Positions 8,618 to 17,640 of a stretch of DNA of 64,000 nucleotides are shown one piece after another. Source of the stretch: Bartonella sp. M0283. Its GTDB lineage: Bacteria > Pseudomonadota > Alphaproteobacteria > Rhizobiales > Rhizobiaceae. The first letter of the stretch is position 1; every line of letters starts with the position of its first letter. The notes under the pieces were generated by a model. It was not told the origin of the DNA. It worked only from the letters and a program-made list of their open reading frames with translations, and searched no databases. A program made the position numbers and the translations under genes. The stretch spans positions 620,001 to 684,000 of the forward strand of contig NZ_JACFSK010000001.1 in the NCBI RefSeq assembly GCF_016100455.1. The letters run 5' to 3'.

Positions 8618-11600
8618 ATGAACAAAAAATTTCTGAAAGCTAATGTATCGACTTTTGCTATGCTCGTCGTTTTGGGCGTTTCAAGCCAGACAACTGCGTG
8701 GGGCGAGGACATTACTTATACCGGTAGTCAGGCCGAATATGACGGTCTGCCAACATACACAGATTCTGATGGCGAACAGGTAAAAGCAGTTTATCCGCTA
8801 TCGTCTGCGTCTCAAAATAACGTGTCTGTTTCAAACCCTGACGACTATGCCCCGGGGATTGTCATGGGAGGGGAAGGTACTGCGGCAAACGCCGATTCAA
8901 ATACTGTTCAAATTAAAGACGCCAGAGTAACAAAGTATGTAAAAGGTGGTCATTCAACCGGTGAATTTAACGCCTCTTCTAATACTGTCGAGGTTTTGTA
9001 CGGAACGGTTATCTTGGGAGATGTGTTAGGCGGACAAGCAGAGGGGACCGGAAACGCAAATGGTAACGGAGTAAAAATTGGGGATGAGTCAGGAGGCGGC
9101 GGTAAAAGCATTAACAGTCCAGGAAAGATAATTGGCGGTTATTCCTCTGGAGGAGAGGCGGCAGATAACACGGTAACAATCTATAAAGGTGTAAGGCTAT
9201 CAGGTAATATTACAGGAGGAGTGGGTAAGACAGTTGTTTCAAATAATACGGTGAACATTATTGCCGGTATTTTATCCGGTGACATTCAAGGCGGATATTC
9301 AGAGGCGGGTGAAGTAAAAAACAACACAGTCACTATAGGTAACATATCTAACACGATAAATGTTTGGGGCGGATCAAGCGTCAGCGGAAGTGTGCATGAT
9401 AATTCAGTTGTGCTTAATGGGTCTTGGATCCATGGAACCACTGGAGGCGGGACTTCCAATGGTTCGGCCTCAGTATCAAACAATCAACTCGTCTTGAAAG
9501 GCGCCACGGTTGAAAAGGATGCGGTGGGCGGAGATGTCGACGGTGGCGCAGATGCTATCGGAAATAAAGTCACCCTTTCAGAGGCGAGCAAAGTTAAAGG
9601 CGATGTTTATGGAGGACGTGTCAAAAGCGGCTTCGGGAACGCCAAAAACAATGAAGTGCACGTTAGTAACACGAGTGATCTCCCTCGGAATGTCGCTCAG
9701 AATATATGGGGTGGTTATACCGATCAAGGTATTGCCGAGGCAAACCATGTTTTCATTGATCAAGGAGACGTCGACAATCTTGTTGTGGGTGGCTATTCAG
9801 CCAAAAATGCAGCTATAAACAATACAGTCACGATGAGTAGTGGGTATATAACCAATGATCTTTATGGTGGGCGTTCACAACTTAACGGGGATAACCTCTC
9901 GAATATAGCGGCATCAGGAAATCAGGTGACGCTAACAGGTGGATCTGTTAACGGAAATCTTGTCGGCGGATACGCTGATTTTTCGGCTGATGCTACAAAT
10001 AATGTCGTCACAATTAATGGCAGACGATATATTTCAGACGATGAAGGTGCGGCAGGCGTGCGTCTCAACGTCTATGGGGGAAAAACCAAATCCGGAAAAG
10101 CTTTGAGTAATATTGTAAATCTGAAAGAAGGAACCGTTTCTAAAGATGTTATAGGAGGAAGTTCGAGCGAAAATATTGCCTCCTACAATCAGGCAAATAT
10201 AACCGGCGGTTCTGTTATGCGTGACGCATATGGCGGACAAGGTGTTACGACCGATCATAATACGGTTTTAAGTTCGTCCGCATATATAATGGGACGTGTT
10301 TATGGTGGTTGGTCTTCTAATGGGGACGCTAACTTCAACGATGTCGTGATAAAGGATGGGACAGTATCCGGAGAGATATATTCAGGTTATAGTAATGTTC
10401 AGGGAAATGTAGAAAATAACAGTTTGGCAATTTCAGATATCGCTACAATCAAAGCTAATGCATTTGCTGGATATACAAAATCGGGTGACGCTACAGGAAA
10501 TACTTTAACATTCAGTTCTGCCGTAACACGCAGTTCTGACGGCGCCAAAATCCAATTCATTTCGGGTTTTACAGAAAATGGAACAGCGCGTAAAAACACT
10601 ATCTCGATTAAAGACGTGCCAATCGGCGACGAGATATTTCGGTTTCAGTCTGATGCAATCGGTGGAAAAAGCTTGAATGGTGATGCGGTAGAAAATAGCG
10701 TATTCATTGAAAATGCGTTGGTTCAAGGTAATGTTTATGGCGGCATTACAGCAAATGGCAACGCGACAAATAACTCCGTTTCTTTGACAGGTGAAAAGGT
10801 AGAAGTTCAAGGAACCATTTATGGGGGGTATTTGGATAGTCCCACGCGGGAATCTGCTGATGTATTCACCGGCAATACATTAAATCTCGTTCATTTCCGT
10901 GGTAATATCGGTAATATAGCAAATGTGCAGAATTATAATTGGTTGCTACCAAGAAATATCGTAAACAATGATGTACTTATTCATGTTACCGGCGGTCAAG
11001 CGGTTGATCTGGCAAATACCCAACATACCGTTTCAATGGAAAGTGATGGCAATCGACTGAATGTCGGCGATAAAATCATTCTCATAGACAATACGATAAA
11101 CGGAAAGACATATAATTCCATTGCCGTTCACCAAGGTGGGTTGTTAATTTACGACATGATGTTGGCCTCTACGCCAGACGGGAAATACATCCTGACGACG
11201 TTGAAGTCCGACGAGAATGAAGGTGATGGCGGTAATACCGGTGGCGGTAATGGTGACGAAGGTGATACCGGTGGCGGCAACGGTGATGGCGGTAATACCG
11301 GTGGCGGCAATGGTGATGGCGGTAATACCGGTGGCGGCAATGGTGATGGCGGCCATACGGATGAAGGTAATGGTGATAGTGGCCATAACAGTGGCGGTTC
11401 GGGTGATCCGGCAGGTTATCTCAATCCACAATCGAAAGCCTATTCCGAAGGGCGCGTTGCATCTCTGGGCTTCTTGAGGCAGGGATCGGATTTGATTGCC
11501 AATTCCGGCATTCGTGCGGCCAGAACGTCGGTTGCGGAAAACAGTAACAATATGTTGCAGATGAATCTGGTTCCGTTCTTTGTCATGGATGGCAGTTCGA

Positions 11601-12427
11601 ACCGGTATAAGACAGGAATTCATGCTGATGTTGACGGTTTCAATATAGCTGCCGGCTTGGCAACCGGTTTTGAGCTGGCAGACAAACATTTGGTGACAAT
11701 CGGCGCCTTCTTCGAATATGGTCGAGGAACGTATAATACTTTTAACAGCTTTACCAATTTTGCCTCTGTACGTGGTGACGGAGATACCAACTATACCGGC
11801 GGTGGTATTCTAGGCAGGATCGATTTTGCCGGTACAGGTTTGGGGCTGGTCAACAAGCTTGAAGCAGATCAGGCGGACGGGCTTTATGTGGAAGCGTCTT
11901 TCCGGGCCGGTCATATTGATACCGATTTTAACACAGATGATCTGTTGGGCAACGTAGGCAAGGGGAGCACTTACGACAGCGGTGCGGATTATTATGGCCT
12001 GCATGGCGGTTTCGGTTATGTCATGAATTTTGACGAGCGCAACTCGGTTGATGTCTATGGTCGCTATTTGTGGACGAGAATTGATAGCGAAACCGTAAAT
12101 ATAGGTCAGGACCGGTTGCACTTTGACGAAACAAACAGTTCGCGTCTACGCATCGGAACCAGATATACGATGGCTTACAACCGACAATTCAAGCCATATA
12201 TCGGAGCGGCATACGATCACGAATTTGAAGGTGATGTTGCAGCCCGTGCTTATGGCTTCAAGCTGGATAAACCGTCATTGGAAGGTGATACTGGAATATT
12301 CGAGGCGGGTGTTTCGATGACGCCGGTCGACACGATTGACGCTTTGAGTGTCGATATTTCCGCTCAAGGCTTTATCGGTAAACGTGAAGGCGGTGGTGGC
12401 GGCCTCAAGATCAAATACCAATTCTGA
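8618..12427 (+). CDS. Large autotransporter (type Va), repetitive passenger; paralogue 2
   Basis: 1269 aa from ATG 8618. A TTG 30 bases upstream in the same frame is rejected because it would precede the signal peptide with ten unneeded residues. The signal peptide is about residues 1-29 (ends TTAWG). The passenger (about 30-855) is built of the same G-N-x-V-x-I-x-G-G-x-V units as paralogue 1 and shares its first motif, ITYTGSQAEY. The linker (about 865-928) differs: six 10-residue units of the type GGNTGGGNGD replace the Asn/Ser-rich linker. The barrel (about 930-1269) is nearly the same as in paralogue 1 and ends in KIKYQF. The protein should be exported by Sec and inserted through BAM, displaying the beta-helix at the surface. 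Function of the passenger is unknown. Confidence 0.9.
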   Translation: MNKKFLKANVSTFAMLVVLGVSSQTTAWGEDITYTGSQAEYDGLPTYTDSDGEQVKAVYPLSSASQNNVSVSNPDDYAPGIVMGGEGTAANADSNTVQIKDARVTKYVKGGHSTGEFNASSNTVEVLYGTVILGDVLGGQAEGTGNANGNGVKIGDESGGGGKSINSPGKIIGGYSSGGEAADNTVTIYKGVRLSGNITGGVGKTVVSNNTVNIIAGILSGDIQGGYSEAGEVKNNTVTIGNISNTINVWGGSSVSGSVHDNSVVLNGSWIHGTTGGGTSNGSASVSNNQLVLKGATVEKDAVGGDVDGGADAIGNKVTLSEASKVKGDVYGGRVKSGFGNAKNNEVHVSNTSDLPRNVAQNIWGGYTDQGIAEANHVFIDQGDVDNLVVGGYSAKNAAINNTVTMSSGYITNDLYGGRSQLNGDNLSNIAASGNQVTLTGGSVNGNLVGGYADFSADATNNVVTINGRRYISDDEGAAGVRLNVYGGKTKSGKALSNIVNLKEGTVSKDVIGGSSSENIASYNQANITGGSVMRDAYGGQGVTTDHNTVLSSSAYIMGRVYGGWSSNGDANFNDVVIKDGTVSGEIYSGYSNVQGNVENNSLAISDIATIKANAFAGYTKSGDATGNTLTFSSAVTRSSDGAKIQFISGFTENGTARKNTISIKDVPIGDEIFRFQSDAIGGKSLNGDAVENSVFIENALVQGNVYGGITANGNATNNSVSLTGEKVEVQGTIYGGYLDSPTRESADVFTGNTLNLVHFRGNIGNIANVQNYNWLLPRNIVNNDVLIHVTGGQAVDLANTQHTVSMESDGNRLNVGDKIILIDNTINGKTYNSIAVHQGGLLIYDMMLASTPDGKYILTTLKSDENEGDGGNTGGGNGDEGDTGGGNGDGGNTGGGNGDGGNTGGGNGDGGHTDEGNGDSGHNSGGSGDPAGYLNPQSKAYSEGRVASLGFLRQGSDLIANSGIRAARTSVAENSNNMLQMNLVPFFVMDGSSNRYKTGIHADVDGFNIAAGLATGFELADKHLVTIGAFFEYGRGTYNTFNSFTNFASVRGDGDTNYTGGGILGRIDFAGTGLGLVNKLEADQADGLYVEASFRAGHIDTDFNTDDLLGNVGKGSTYDSGADYYGLHGGFGYVMNFDERNSVDVYGRYLWTRIDSETVNIGQDRLHFDETNSSRLRIGTRYTMAYNRQFKPYIGAAYDHEFEGDVAARAYGFKLDKPSLEGDTGIFEAGVSMTPVDTIDALSVDISAQGFIGKREGGGGGLKIKYQF
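11222..11401 (+). repeat. 30-bp tandem repeats encoding the Gly/Asn/Asp linker
   Basis: Six consecutive 30-bp units (core GGCGGTAATACCGGTGGCGG) lie inside the second autotransporter. The middle units are almost identical and the outer ones degenerate. Each unit adds ten residues in frame, so gain or loss of units would change the linker length without a frameshift. Confidence 0.85.
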
Positions 12428-12484
12428 TCGACCGCGCTTGACGATCTATAAAAATTCGCTTTCTGAATTATCAGGAAATACTAA

Positions 12485-12525
12485 AGATAGAACCTGTACT
12501 TTTTAAAAAAGTACAGGTTCTATCT
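12485..12525 (+). terminator. Terminator hairpin of autotransporter 2
   Basis: A 19-bp inverted repeat (AGATAGAACCTGTACTTTT arm) with an A/T-rich loop. It is homologous in position and sequence to the hairpin at 5707-5740. The following T run is weak, so its efficiency is uncertain. Confidence 0.7.
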
Positions 12526-12773
12526 TGTTCAAATTCACTGAACTTATGGTAAAATATGATAAAGTAGCTTATTGGGCGAATATGATGAAGCGGCAGCTTC
12601 CGGTACAAAAGTCATGTTATTAGACTTATAAGACGAGAATTTAAAAATTTTCATATATTTCATTAGGTGTGCCGCAAGATCGGGTAATATCTTGCCTAAT
12701 TAGAAAATTATCCGGATTTTTATTAGGCAATAAAATTGTAAAAACTATTTTAAAACCGTCAGGGTGTTTCCGA

Positions 12774-13457
12774 ATGTACCAACTTCATATCGCTAACAAA
12801 AATTATTCCTCGTGGTCACTGCGGCCGTGGGTACTTATGAAAACTCTCGGTATAAAATTCGAGGAAATAAGGCATAGCTTCAAGCCGGATAATTTTGACC
12901 AGTTTAAGGTGTTTTCACCATCTGCAAAAGTTCCGGTTCTTATCGATGAAGATGTGACAATATGGGATAGTCTGGCAATAACGGAATATTTATTTGAAAG
13001 TCATGCTTCCGTTTGGCCGGAACAACGTATTGCCAGAGCATGGGCGCGTTCGGCAGCCGCTGAAATGCACTCTTCATTTCAATCATTGCGTACCTGCTGT
13101 CCGATGTCTGTCGGGGTTATTGCAAAGTTGAAACAAATGACAGCGGATTTGGAAAAAGACATTCGTAGATTGGATGAATTATTTCTGTCAGGCCTTGAAG
13201 AATTTTCCGGTCCGTTTCTAGCGGGGGACAAGTTTACGGCTGTCGACGCTTTTTTCTGTCCTGTGGCTTTTCGGGTTAGAACCTACAATCTTCTGTTAAA
13301 CCGGAAATCATCGGACTATGTGGAAAAATTGCTTGCACTTCCTTCTATGCGGGAATGGGAAAAGCGGGCTTTGGAAGAACAAGAAAGAGATCCTAGGCAA
13401 GAGGCGGCGCTTGATCGCTATGCCAATCGTGAAGAGGATCGCAGAAGAAAATCATAA
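12774..13457 (+). CDS. Glutathione S-transferase family protein
   Basis: 227 aa from ATG 12774. An in-frame GTG at 12669 would add 35 residues that do not fit the family. The N-terminal thioredoxin-like domain has the SSWSLRPW motif, whose serines are placed to activate glutathione, then VPVLIDED with the cis-proline and the DSLAITEYL glutathione-contact segment. The C-terminal half is the all-helical domain with AGDKFTAVDAFF. The enzyme would conjugate or reduce electrophiles with glutathione in the cytoplasm; the substrate is not predictable. It stands alone, 346 bp after the autotransporter. The tail is highly charged (EEDRRRKS). Confidence 0.85.
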   Translation: MYQLHIANKNYSSWSLRPWVLMKTLGIKFEEIRHSFKPDNFDQFKVFSPSAKVPVLIDEDVTIWDSLAITEYLFESHASVWPEQRIARAWARSAAAEMHSSFQSLRTCCPMSVGVIAKLKQMTADLEKDIRRLDELFLSGLEEFSGPFLAGDKFTAVDAFFCPVAFRVRTYNLLLNRKSSDYVEKLLALPSMREWEKRALEEQERDPRQEAALDRYANREEDRRRKS

Positions 13458-14065
13458 ATCATTCAATGACGTTTCCAAAGTTCTATGGAACGATTTTTGC
13501 CGTATAAAAGTTCTATGGAACGATTTTTGCCGTATAAAATTGTCTCACCACAACATTTCTGCAAACTGCGCTTTACCGCTCTCAATAACCGAGTTACATG
13601 TGAGATTGAAATTGTTTTGGTAGCAATGCGTTTTAATCTCTTTGCTTGTGTCAATCAGGAATTCGAAAAGAGTAGTCCTTCCAGTTACAAAACCGTTTTA
13701 TGGATCGAAAATTTCGCATTTTGAATGTGACGGGGGAAGAGTTTTGTGAAAAAGACCGGCAAGAACATATGGCTAAAAAGCCAATATTCGTTCAGAGGTT
13801 TAATTCAGATGCAACTGATGAACATGGCTTATTGAAATATGCCAAAATAGAACAGCGAAAATTGTTTATGATGCGTTTCTGAGAAAGAACGGACGGACTC
13901 TCAGAAACTTTATAACAATGGATTAATTTGAAAGATATTTCCAAAAGCTTGAAAAACTGCCCTGACCGTTTTTTCGTATAATTTTTATACAACCCATAAC
14001 GGTGAAAAATTTGTCTATAGAAGCTTCTTCGGAAAGTCGCATCACCAGAACAGCAGAGAATTAAA
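13458..14065. other. Intergenic region with a 30-bp tandem duplication
   Basis: No supportable gene. Reading frames here are short and without recognisable motifs or ribosome binding sites. The only structure seen is the duplication at 13477-13536. Confidence 0.6.
13477..13536. repeat. Perfect 30-bp tandem duplication
   Basis: A 30-base unit starting AAAGTTCTATGGAACG is present twice without any difference (13477-13506 and 13507-13536), 20 bases after the glutathione S-transferase stop codon. The 30-bp unit also contains the palindromic core GTTCTATGGAAC, so each copy carries a GTTC and a GAAC half-site. Confidence 0.95.
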
Positions 14066-14140
14066 TGGCTCCCCGGGCCGGATTCGAACCAGCGACCAAC
14101 CGGTTAACAGCCGGTTGCTCTACCACTGAGCTACCGGGGA
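14066..14140 (-). tRNA. tRNA-Asn (anticodon GTT)
   Basis: The reverse strand folds as a cloverleaf. The acceptor arm is TCCCCGG/CCGGGGA, the D-loop contains AGCTCAGTGGTAGAGC, the anticodon stem-loop is CCGGCTGTTAACCGG with GTT, the T-arm contains GGTTCGAATCC, and the 3' CCA is encoded. 75 nt including CCA. Confidence 0.97.
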
Positions 14141-14733
14141 ATGGCGCTCACTTGTGTGATGCAGCAGGGCTATAGCAAATGAATTTGTGTTTTGCAAATA
14201 GGGAAATGATATTTTTTTAAAAAAATATCATTACGACTTTGACAGAAGCTTTAATTTCAACAAATTATCCGGAAAATTGGCCTATCTGGCAAGCTGTTGA
14301 TGAAAGACACGGCCTTCGGTCGAGCCGATAAAAAGAATGAATCCGTTATTTTTTATCACCTAATAAAGCGGTCGCTCTATGCAAAAAGTGATTTTTTCAA
14401 GACTCACTTTTTGAAAGGTTGAAAGGAGTATTGTTCAGGACAAGTTTTTGCGGCTATTTCGGTTATATTTGGTGTTTGCGCATAAAACCGTTTCCGATTT
14501 ATAACTTGCGGGCAAAAAGGAGGCCATATTTCACCGCAAAATGATTTTAGCAGCTCGATTGTTATAGATATGATAGATATGTCGGGAAAAGGCATTAAAT
14601 CATCTTCCTCTACAACATGCGAAGTTCCAAAGTTAAATCATTGGAAAAGATTTATCAAAAAATACACATAATCATAATCGGGTATCTTGACGGAAGCGTT
14701 CGCTTAACTTAATGACCTACGTACATTTTTTGA
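14141..14733. other. Intergenic region between two tRNA genes
   Basis: Nothing supportable is seen. An imperfect inverted A/T repeat (ATATTTTTTTAAAAAAATAT) lies at about 14210-14230, upstream of tRNA-Asn in its direction of transcription. Confidence 0.6.
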
Positions 14734-14807
14734 GGCCTCGTGGCGGAACGGTTACGCAGAGGACTGCAAATCCTTGTAACCCGGTTCGATTCCGGGCGAG
14801 GCCTCCA
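14734..14807 (+). tRNA. tRNA-Cys (anticodon GCA)
   Basis: Cloverleaf with acceptor arm GGCCTCG/CGAGGCC, D-arm GGCGGAACGGTTACGC, anticodon loop CTGCAAA with GCA, T-arm GGTTCGATTCC and encoded CCA. 74 nt including CCA. Confidence 0.97.
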
Positions 14808-15383
14808 CTTAATCGCCCACGTTTTACATTTTTCCCTCATATTATTTCATATAAGCATTTTTGATGAGAAGGGATTTATTGGCTCTTTCGCGGCGTGAGC
14901 AAGGTTCTTTTCACGACGCTGTTTTTTATTATTCCCGTAAATTGTTGTCAGGGCAAAACCGTTTATCCGGCTTCTGTTTATTTTATCTATTTTGTCGATA
15001 GCGCTTTTAACGATAGGCAATGGTTGTTTTTACGCACTTGGTGGGTAAATGACGGTTTCGGACAACAGGGACAAAATACCTGTATGCCAGAGGAACTTCC
15101 ACTCTGATTTTGAACTTCGAGCTCGAAGAAAAGCCCGAGCTTTTTGTGATCCCCGAGTTTTTTGTGATCCCCTAGTTTTTTGTGATCAAAGTCGTTTTCT
15201 GTGGTATATGGACTCACAAACGGAACTATTAAGTGGGAAAAACTATATTTGCTGTTTTCGCTAACGGAAAACAGGAACAGCGAATCTTGTGATTGACTGT
15301 AGGCGTGTTTTTTGCGACACCTCACAAGGTATATATTTCCGTTACAGCATTTTTACGTGGTGGATTAAAAAGGAAGTTCGGTT
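14808..15383. other. Intergenic region after tRNA-Cys
   Basis: A possible 70-codon frame at 14895-15107 begins with a hydrophobic stretch (VLFTTLFFIIP) but has no ribosome binding site and no recognisable motif, so I do not call it a gene. The region contains an 18-bp triplicate repeat at 15137-15190. Confidence 0.6.
15137..15190. repeat. 18-bp tandem repeat, three copies
   Basis: Three adjacent units of the type GAGTTTTTTGTGATCCCC (15137-15154, 15155-15172, 15173-15190). The first differs by one base and the last diverges at its ends. Each contains TGTGATC. Confidence 0.9.
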
Positions 15384-16058
15384 ATGGCAGCAGATTTTGC
15401 AATGCTCAGACAGAGAATGGTAGATGGGCAGATTCGGACCGTAGATGTTACGAAGCTGGGAGTTCTAGCAGCATTTTTGACCGTTCCCCGCGAAAAGTTC
15501 GTACCAGAAAACCTGAGGGAATTGAGCTATACAGACGAGGCGATTCCATTGACGGCTTCGCGCGCCGGAGGACGTGGGCGCTACCTTATGAAACCTGCGG
15601 CTTTGGCAAAACTGTTGCAGGCGGCCGATATCAAGTCTGACGATGTTGTGCTTGATATCGGTGCAGGTACAGGATACAGCGCCGCACTTTTGTCCAAATT
15701 GGCGAGCTCGGTCATTGCTTTGGAAGAAGATGAAAAATTGGCAGCGAATGCTAATGAAAATTTGCAAAATGGCAGTTATGACAATGTCGTTGTTGTGAGT
15801 GGGCCATTGACAAAAGGTTACGCAGAAGAAAGTCCCTTTGACGTGATTTTGCTGGAAGGCGCAGTGGATTTTATACCGGAAACCCTTTTTGCACAGCTTC
15901 GGGAAGGTGGACGGCTTCTGGCTGCAGAAGGGCATGGAAATTCTGCCGTTGCTCGCGTTTATATGAAAGAAGATGGCGTTGTTTCGGCTCGTCGCTTATT
16001 CAACCTTGCAATCAATCCTTTGGAAGGGTTTGTAAAAACACCGGAATTCGTATTCTAA
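15384..16058 (+). CDS. Protein-L-isoaspartate O-methyltransferase family protein
   Basis: 224 aa. The class I SAM-binding glycine loop VLDIGAGTGYSAALL (about residues 89-103) and the upstream stretch RFVP-like REKFVPENL and LTASRAGGRGRYLMKP match the Pcm family, which methylates isoaspartyl residues of damaged proteins. The classical Pcm active-site stretch around the methyl-acceptor site is altered, so activity on isoaspartate is not assured. In many rhizobia this gene precedes a tolC-like gene, as here (142 bp gap). ATG 15384 is preceded by AAAGGAAG. Confidence 0.85.
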   Translation: MAADFAMLRQRMVDGQIRTVDVTKLGVLAAFLTVPREKFVPENLRELSYTDEAIPLTASRAGGRGRYLMKPAALAKLLQAADIKSDDVVLDIGAGTGYSAALLSKLASSVIALEEDEKLAANANENLQNGSYDNVVVVSGPLTKGYAEESPFDVILLEGAVDFIPETLFAQLREGGRLLAAEGHGNSAVARVYMKEDGVVSARRLFNLAINPLEGFVKTPEFVF

Positions 16059-16200
16059 ATGTTCTTCTTAAGGGTTGCGCTTGTGCAACGTTTTGATTTT
16101 TAATGTGTCGATCCATTGCTTTTTTGTGACGGTCGAGTAAATAGTAACATCTCGTCTGGGTATGATGAGTTACGTAAAATTTTTGAATTGAGGTGTAGCT

Positions 16201-17556
16201 GTGGTGAAAACAAAAAAAGCTCTTTTTTCGGCTTTGTTGCTATCAGGCGTTGTTTTTGCAACGCAATCAGTGCATGCCGAAACGCTGATGGGGGCACTCG
16301 CCAAGGCTTACACGAATAATGGAAATTTGAACAGTGAAAGAGCAAGTGCTCGTATTCTTGACGAGGATATCGCTATCGCTAAATCGAATTTCCGTCCACA
16401 GATCGAGGGGTTTGGCTCCTATGCGCGAGGGCGCAGCGCCGCTACAACATATTATACAACCACCGGTTCGTTGGGCGTACAATTAAGCCAAAAAGTGTTT
16501 GATGGTTTTGTTACCAAAAACACGGTTGCTTCGGCAGAGGTCAAGGCGCAGGCGCAACGGGAATATCTTCGAAATACCGAGCAGAATATGCTGGTAAATG
16601 CCGCAACAGCCTATGCCAATGTTTTCCAATATCGCCAAATTGCAGAATTGCGTCGTCAGAACCTTGCAGCACTTGAAGAACAGGTTCGTGCTGACAAAGC
16701 AAAACTCGATGTTGGTGAAGGAACGAGAACCGATCTGGCACAATCGGAAGCGGCGCGTTCGGTTGCAGTATCCGAGCTTAGTCTGGCACGTGCCGATGTC
16801 AAATCGGCCGAAGCAGTCTATCGTCAAGTCATCGGGGCGGATCCGGATAAGCTGGAACGGCCTCCGGTTTCTAAAGCTTTGCCGGCCTCACCGGACGCAG
16901 GATATAAAATCGGAGCAGCGACTCACCCCGCGATTCTCTATTCAAAATATCTGATTGATGCGAGCTCCTATAATGTGAAAGCAAAGGAAGGCGCCTTGCT
17001 TCCTCAGGTCGATTTATCAGCGAGCACGTCTTATAACCAGATTTATAATGGCCCCGGTGATGGCGGCCGGTCCAACTCTGTCGGTGTTTCCATTAATGTT
17101 CCTATCTATCAGGGCGGGCGTACTTCGGCTCAGATCCGGCAGTCAAAAGAACAACTCGGACAAGCAAGAATCCAGTTGGATCTTGCTCAGGATAGTGTTC
17201 GCGAAAATATGTCCTCTTCCTGGTCCCAATTGGAAGGTGCTCGTGCTTCGGTTATCGCCTATCGTGATAGTGTTCGCGCTGCAGAAATTGCTCTTGATGG
17301 TCGTGTACAGGAAAATCGTGTTGGTCAAGCGACAACTCTTGATGTTTTGAATTCGCGCACCCAGCTTATTGATGCACAGATTTCTCTTGTTACCGCCGAA
17401 CGGAATGTTGTAGTCGCAAGCTATAATGTCCAGTCTGCAATTGGTAAAATGACAGCCGATCAATTGGGCTTGCGTGTTGTTAAATATGATCCGGAAGAAC
17501 ACAACAAGGCAGTGAAGGATAAATGGATTGGTGTGCGCACACCGGACGGTCGCTAA
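16201..17556 (+). CDS. tolC: TolC-family outer-membrane channel protein
   Basis: 451 aa. A signal peptide (KTKKALFSALLLSG... ending HAE) precedes two repeated outer-membrane efflux protein domains, each with long amphipathic helices and beta-strands. YTNNGNL near the N-terminus and the later YQGGRTSAQIRQSKEQLGQAR repeat-specific stretch are typical of TolC. The trimer forms the outer-membrane tunnel for type I secretion and tripartite efflux pumps. No inner-membrane partner is encoded next to it. The start is GTG 16201 (a second GTG follows). A hairpin terminator lies 50 bp downstream. Confidence 0.9.
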   Translation: MVKTKKALFSALLLSGVVFATQSVHAETLMGALAKAYTNNGNLNSERASARILDEDIAIAKSNFRPQIEGFGSYARGRSAATTYYTTTGSLGVQLSQKVFDGFVTKNTVASAEVKAQAQREYLRNTEQNMLVNAATAYANVFQYRQIAELRRQNLAALEEQVRADKAKLDVGEGTRTDLAQSEAARSVAVSELSLARADVKSAEAVYRQVIGADPDKLERPPVSKALPASPDAGYKIGAATHPAILYSKYLIDASSYNVKAKEGALLPQVDLSASTSYNQIYNGPGDGGRSNSVGVSINVPIYQGGRTSAQIRQSKEQLGQARIQLDLAQDSVRENMSSSWSQLEGARASVIAYRDSVRAAEIALDGRVQENRVGQATTLDVLNSRTQLIDAQISLVTAERNVVVASYNVQSAIGKMTADQLGLRVVKYDPEEHNKAVKDKWIGVRTPDGR

Positions 17557-17605
17557 GTTTAGCTGACAAGACTATTTTTCATTATCGTTCAAAAGAACAA
17601 AATAA

Positions 17606-17640
17606 GGGTGCATTGGTATTCCATGCGCCCTTTTATTTTA
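17606..17640 (+). terminator. Rho-independent terminator after tolC
   Basis: Stem GGGTGCATTGG / CCATGCGCCC with a short loop, followed by TTTTATTTTA. Confidence 0.8.

Noticed and set aside
11222..11401. Tandem repeats as an independent minisatellite or CRISPR-like locus
   Set aside because: The repeats are in frame within the autotransporter linker and have no spacers.
13463..13654. Minus-strand KRLKRIATKT stretch resembling a transposase C-terminus
   Set aside because: Only a few residues match, and no other transposase motif is found nearby, unlike the two accepted relics.
14895..15107. 70-codon frame with a hydrophobic N-terminus after tRNA-Cys
   Set aside because: No ribosome binding site, unusual composition and no recognised family.
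15137..15190. Possible CRISPR array (three direct repeats)
   Set aside because: The 18-bp units are directly adjacent with no spacers, and there are no cas genes.
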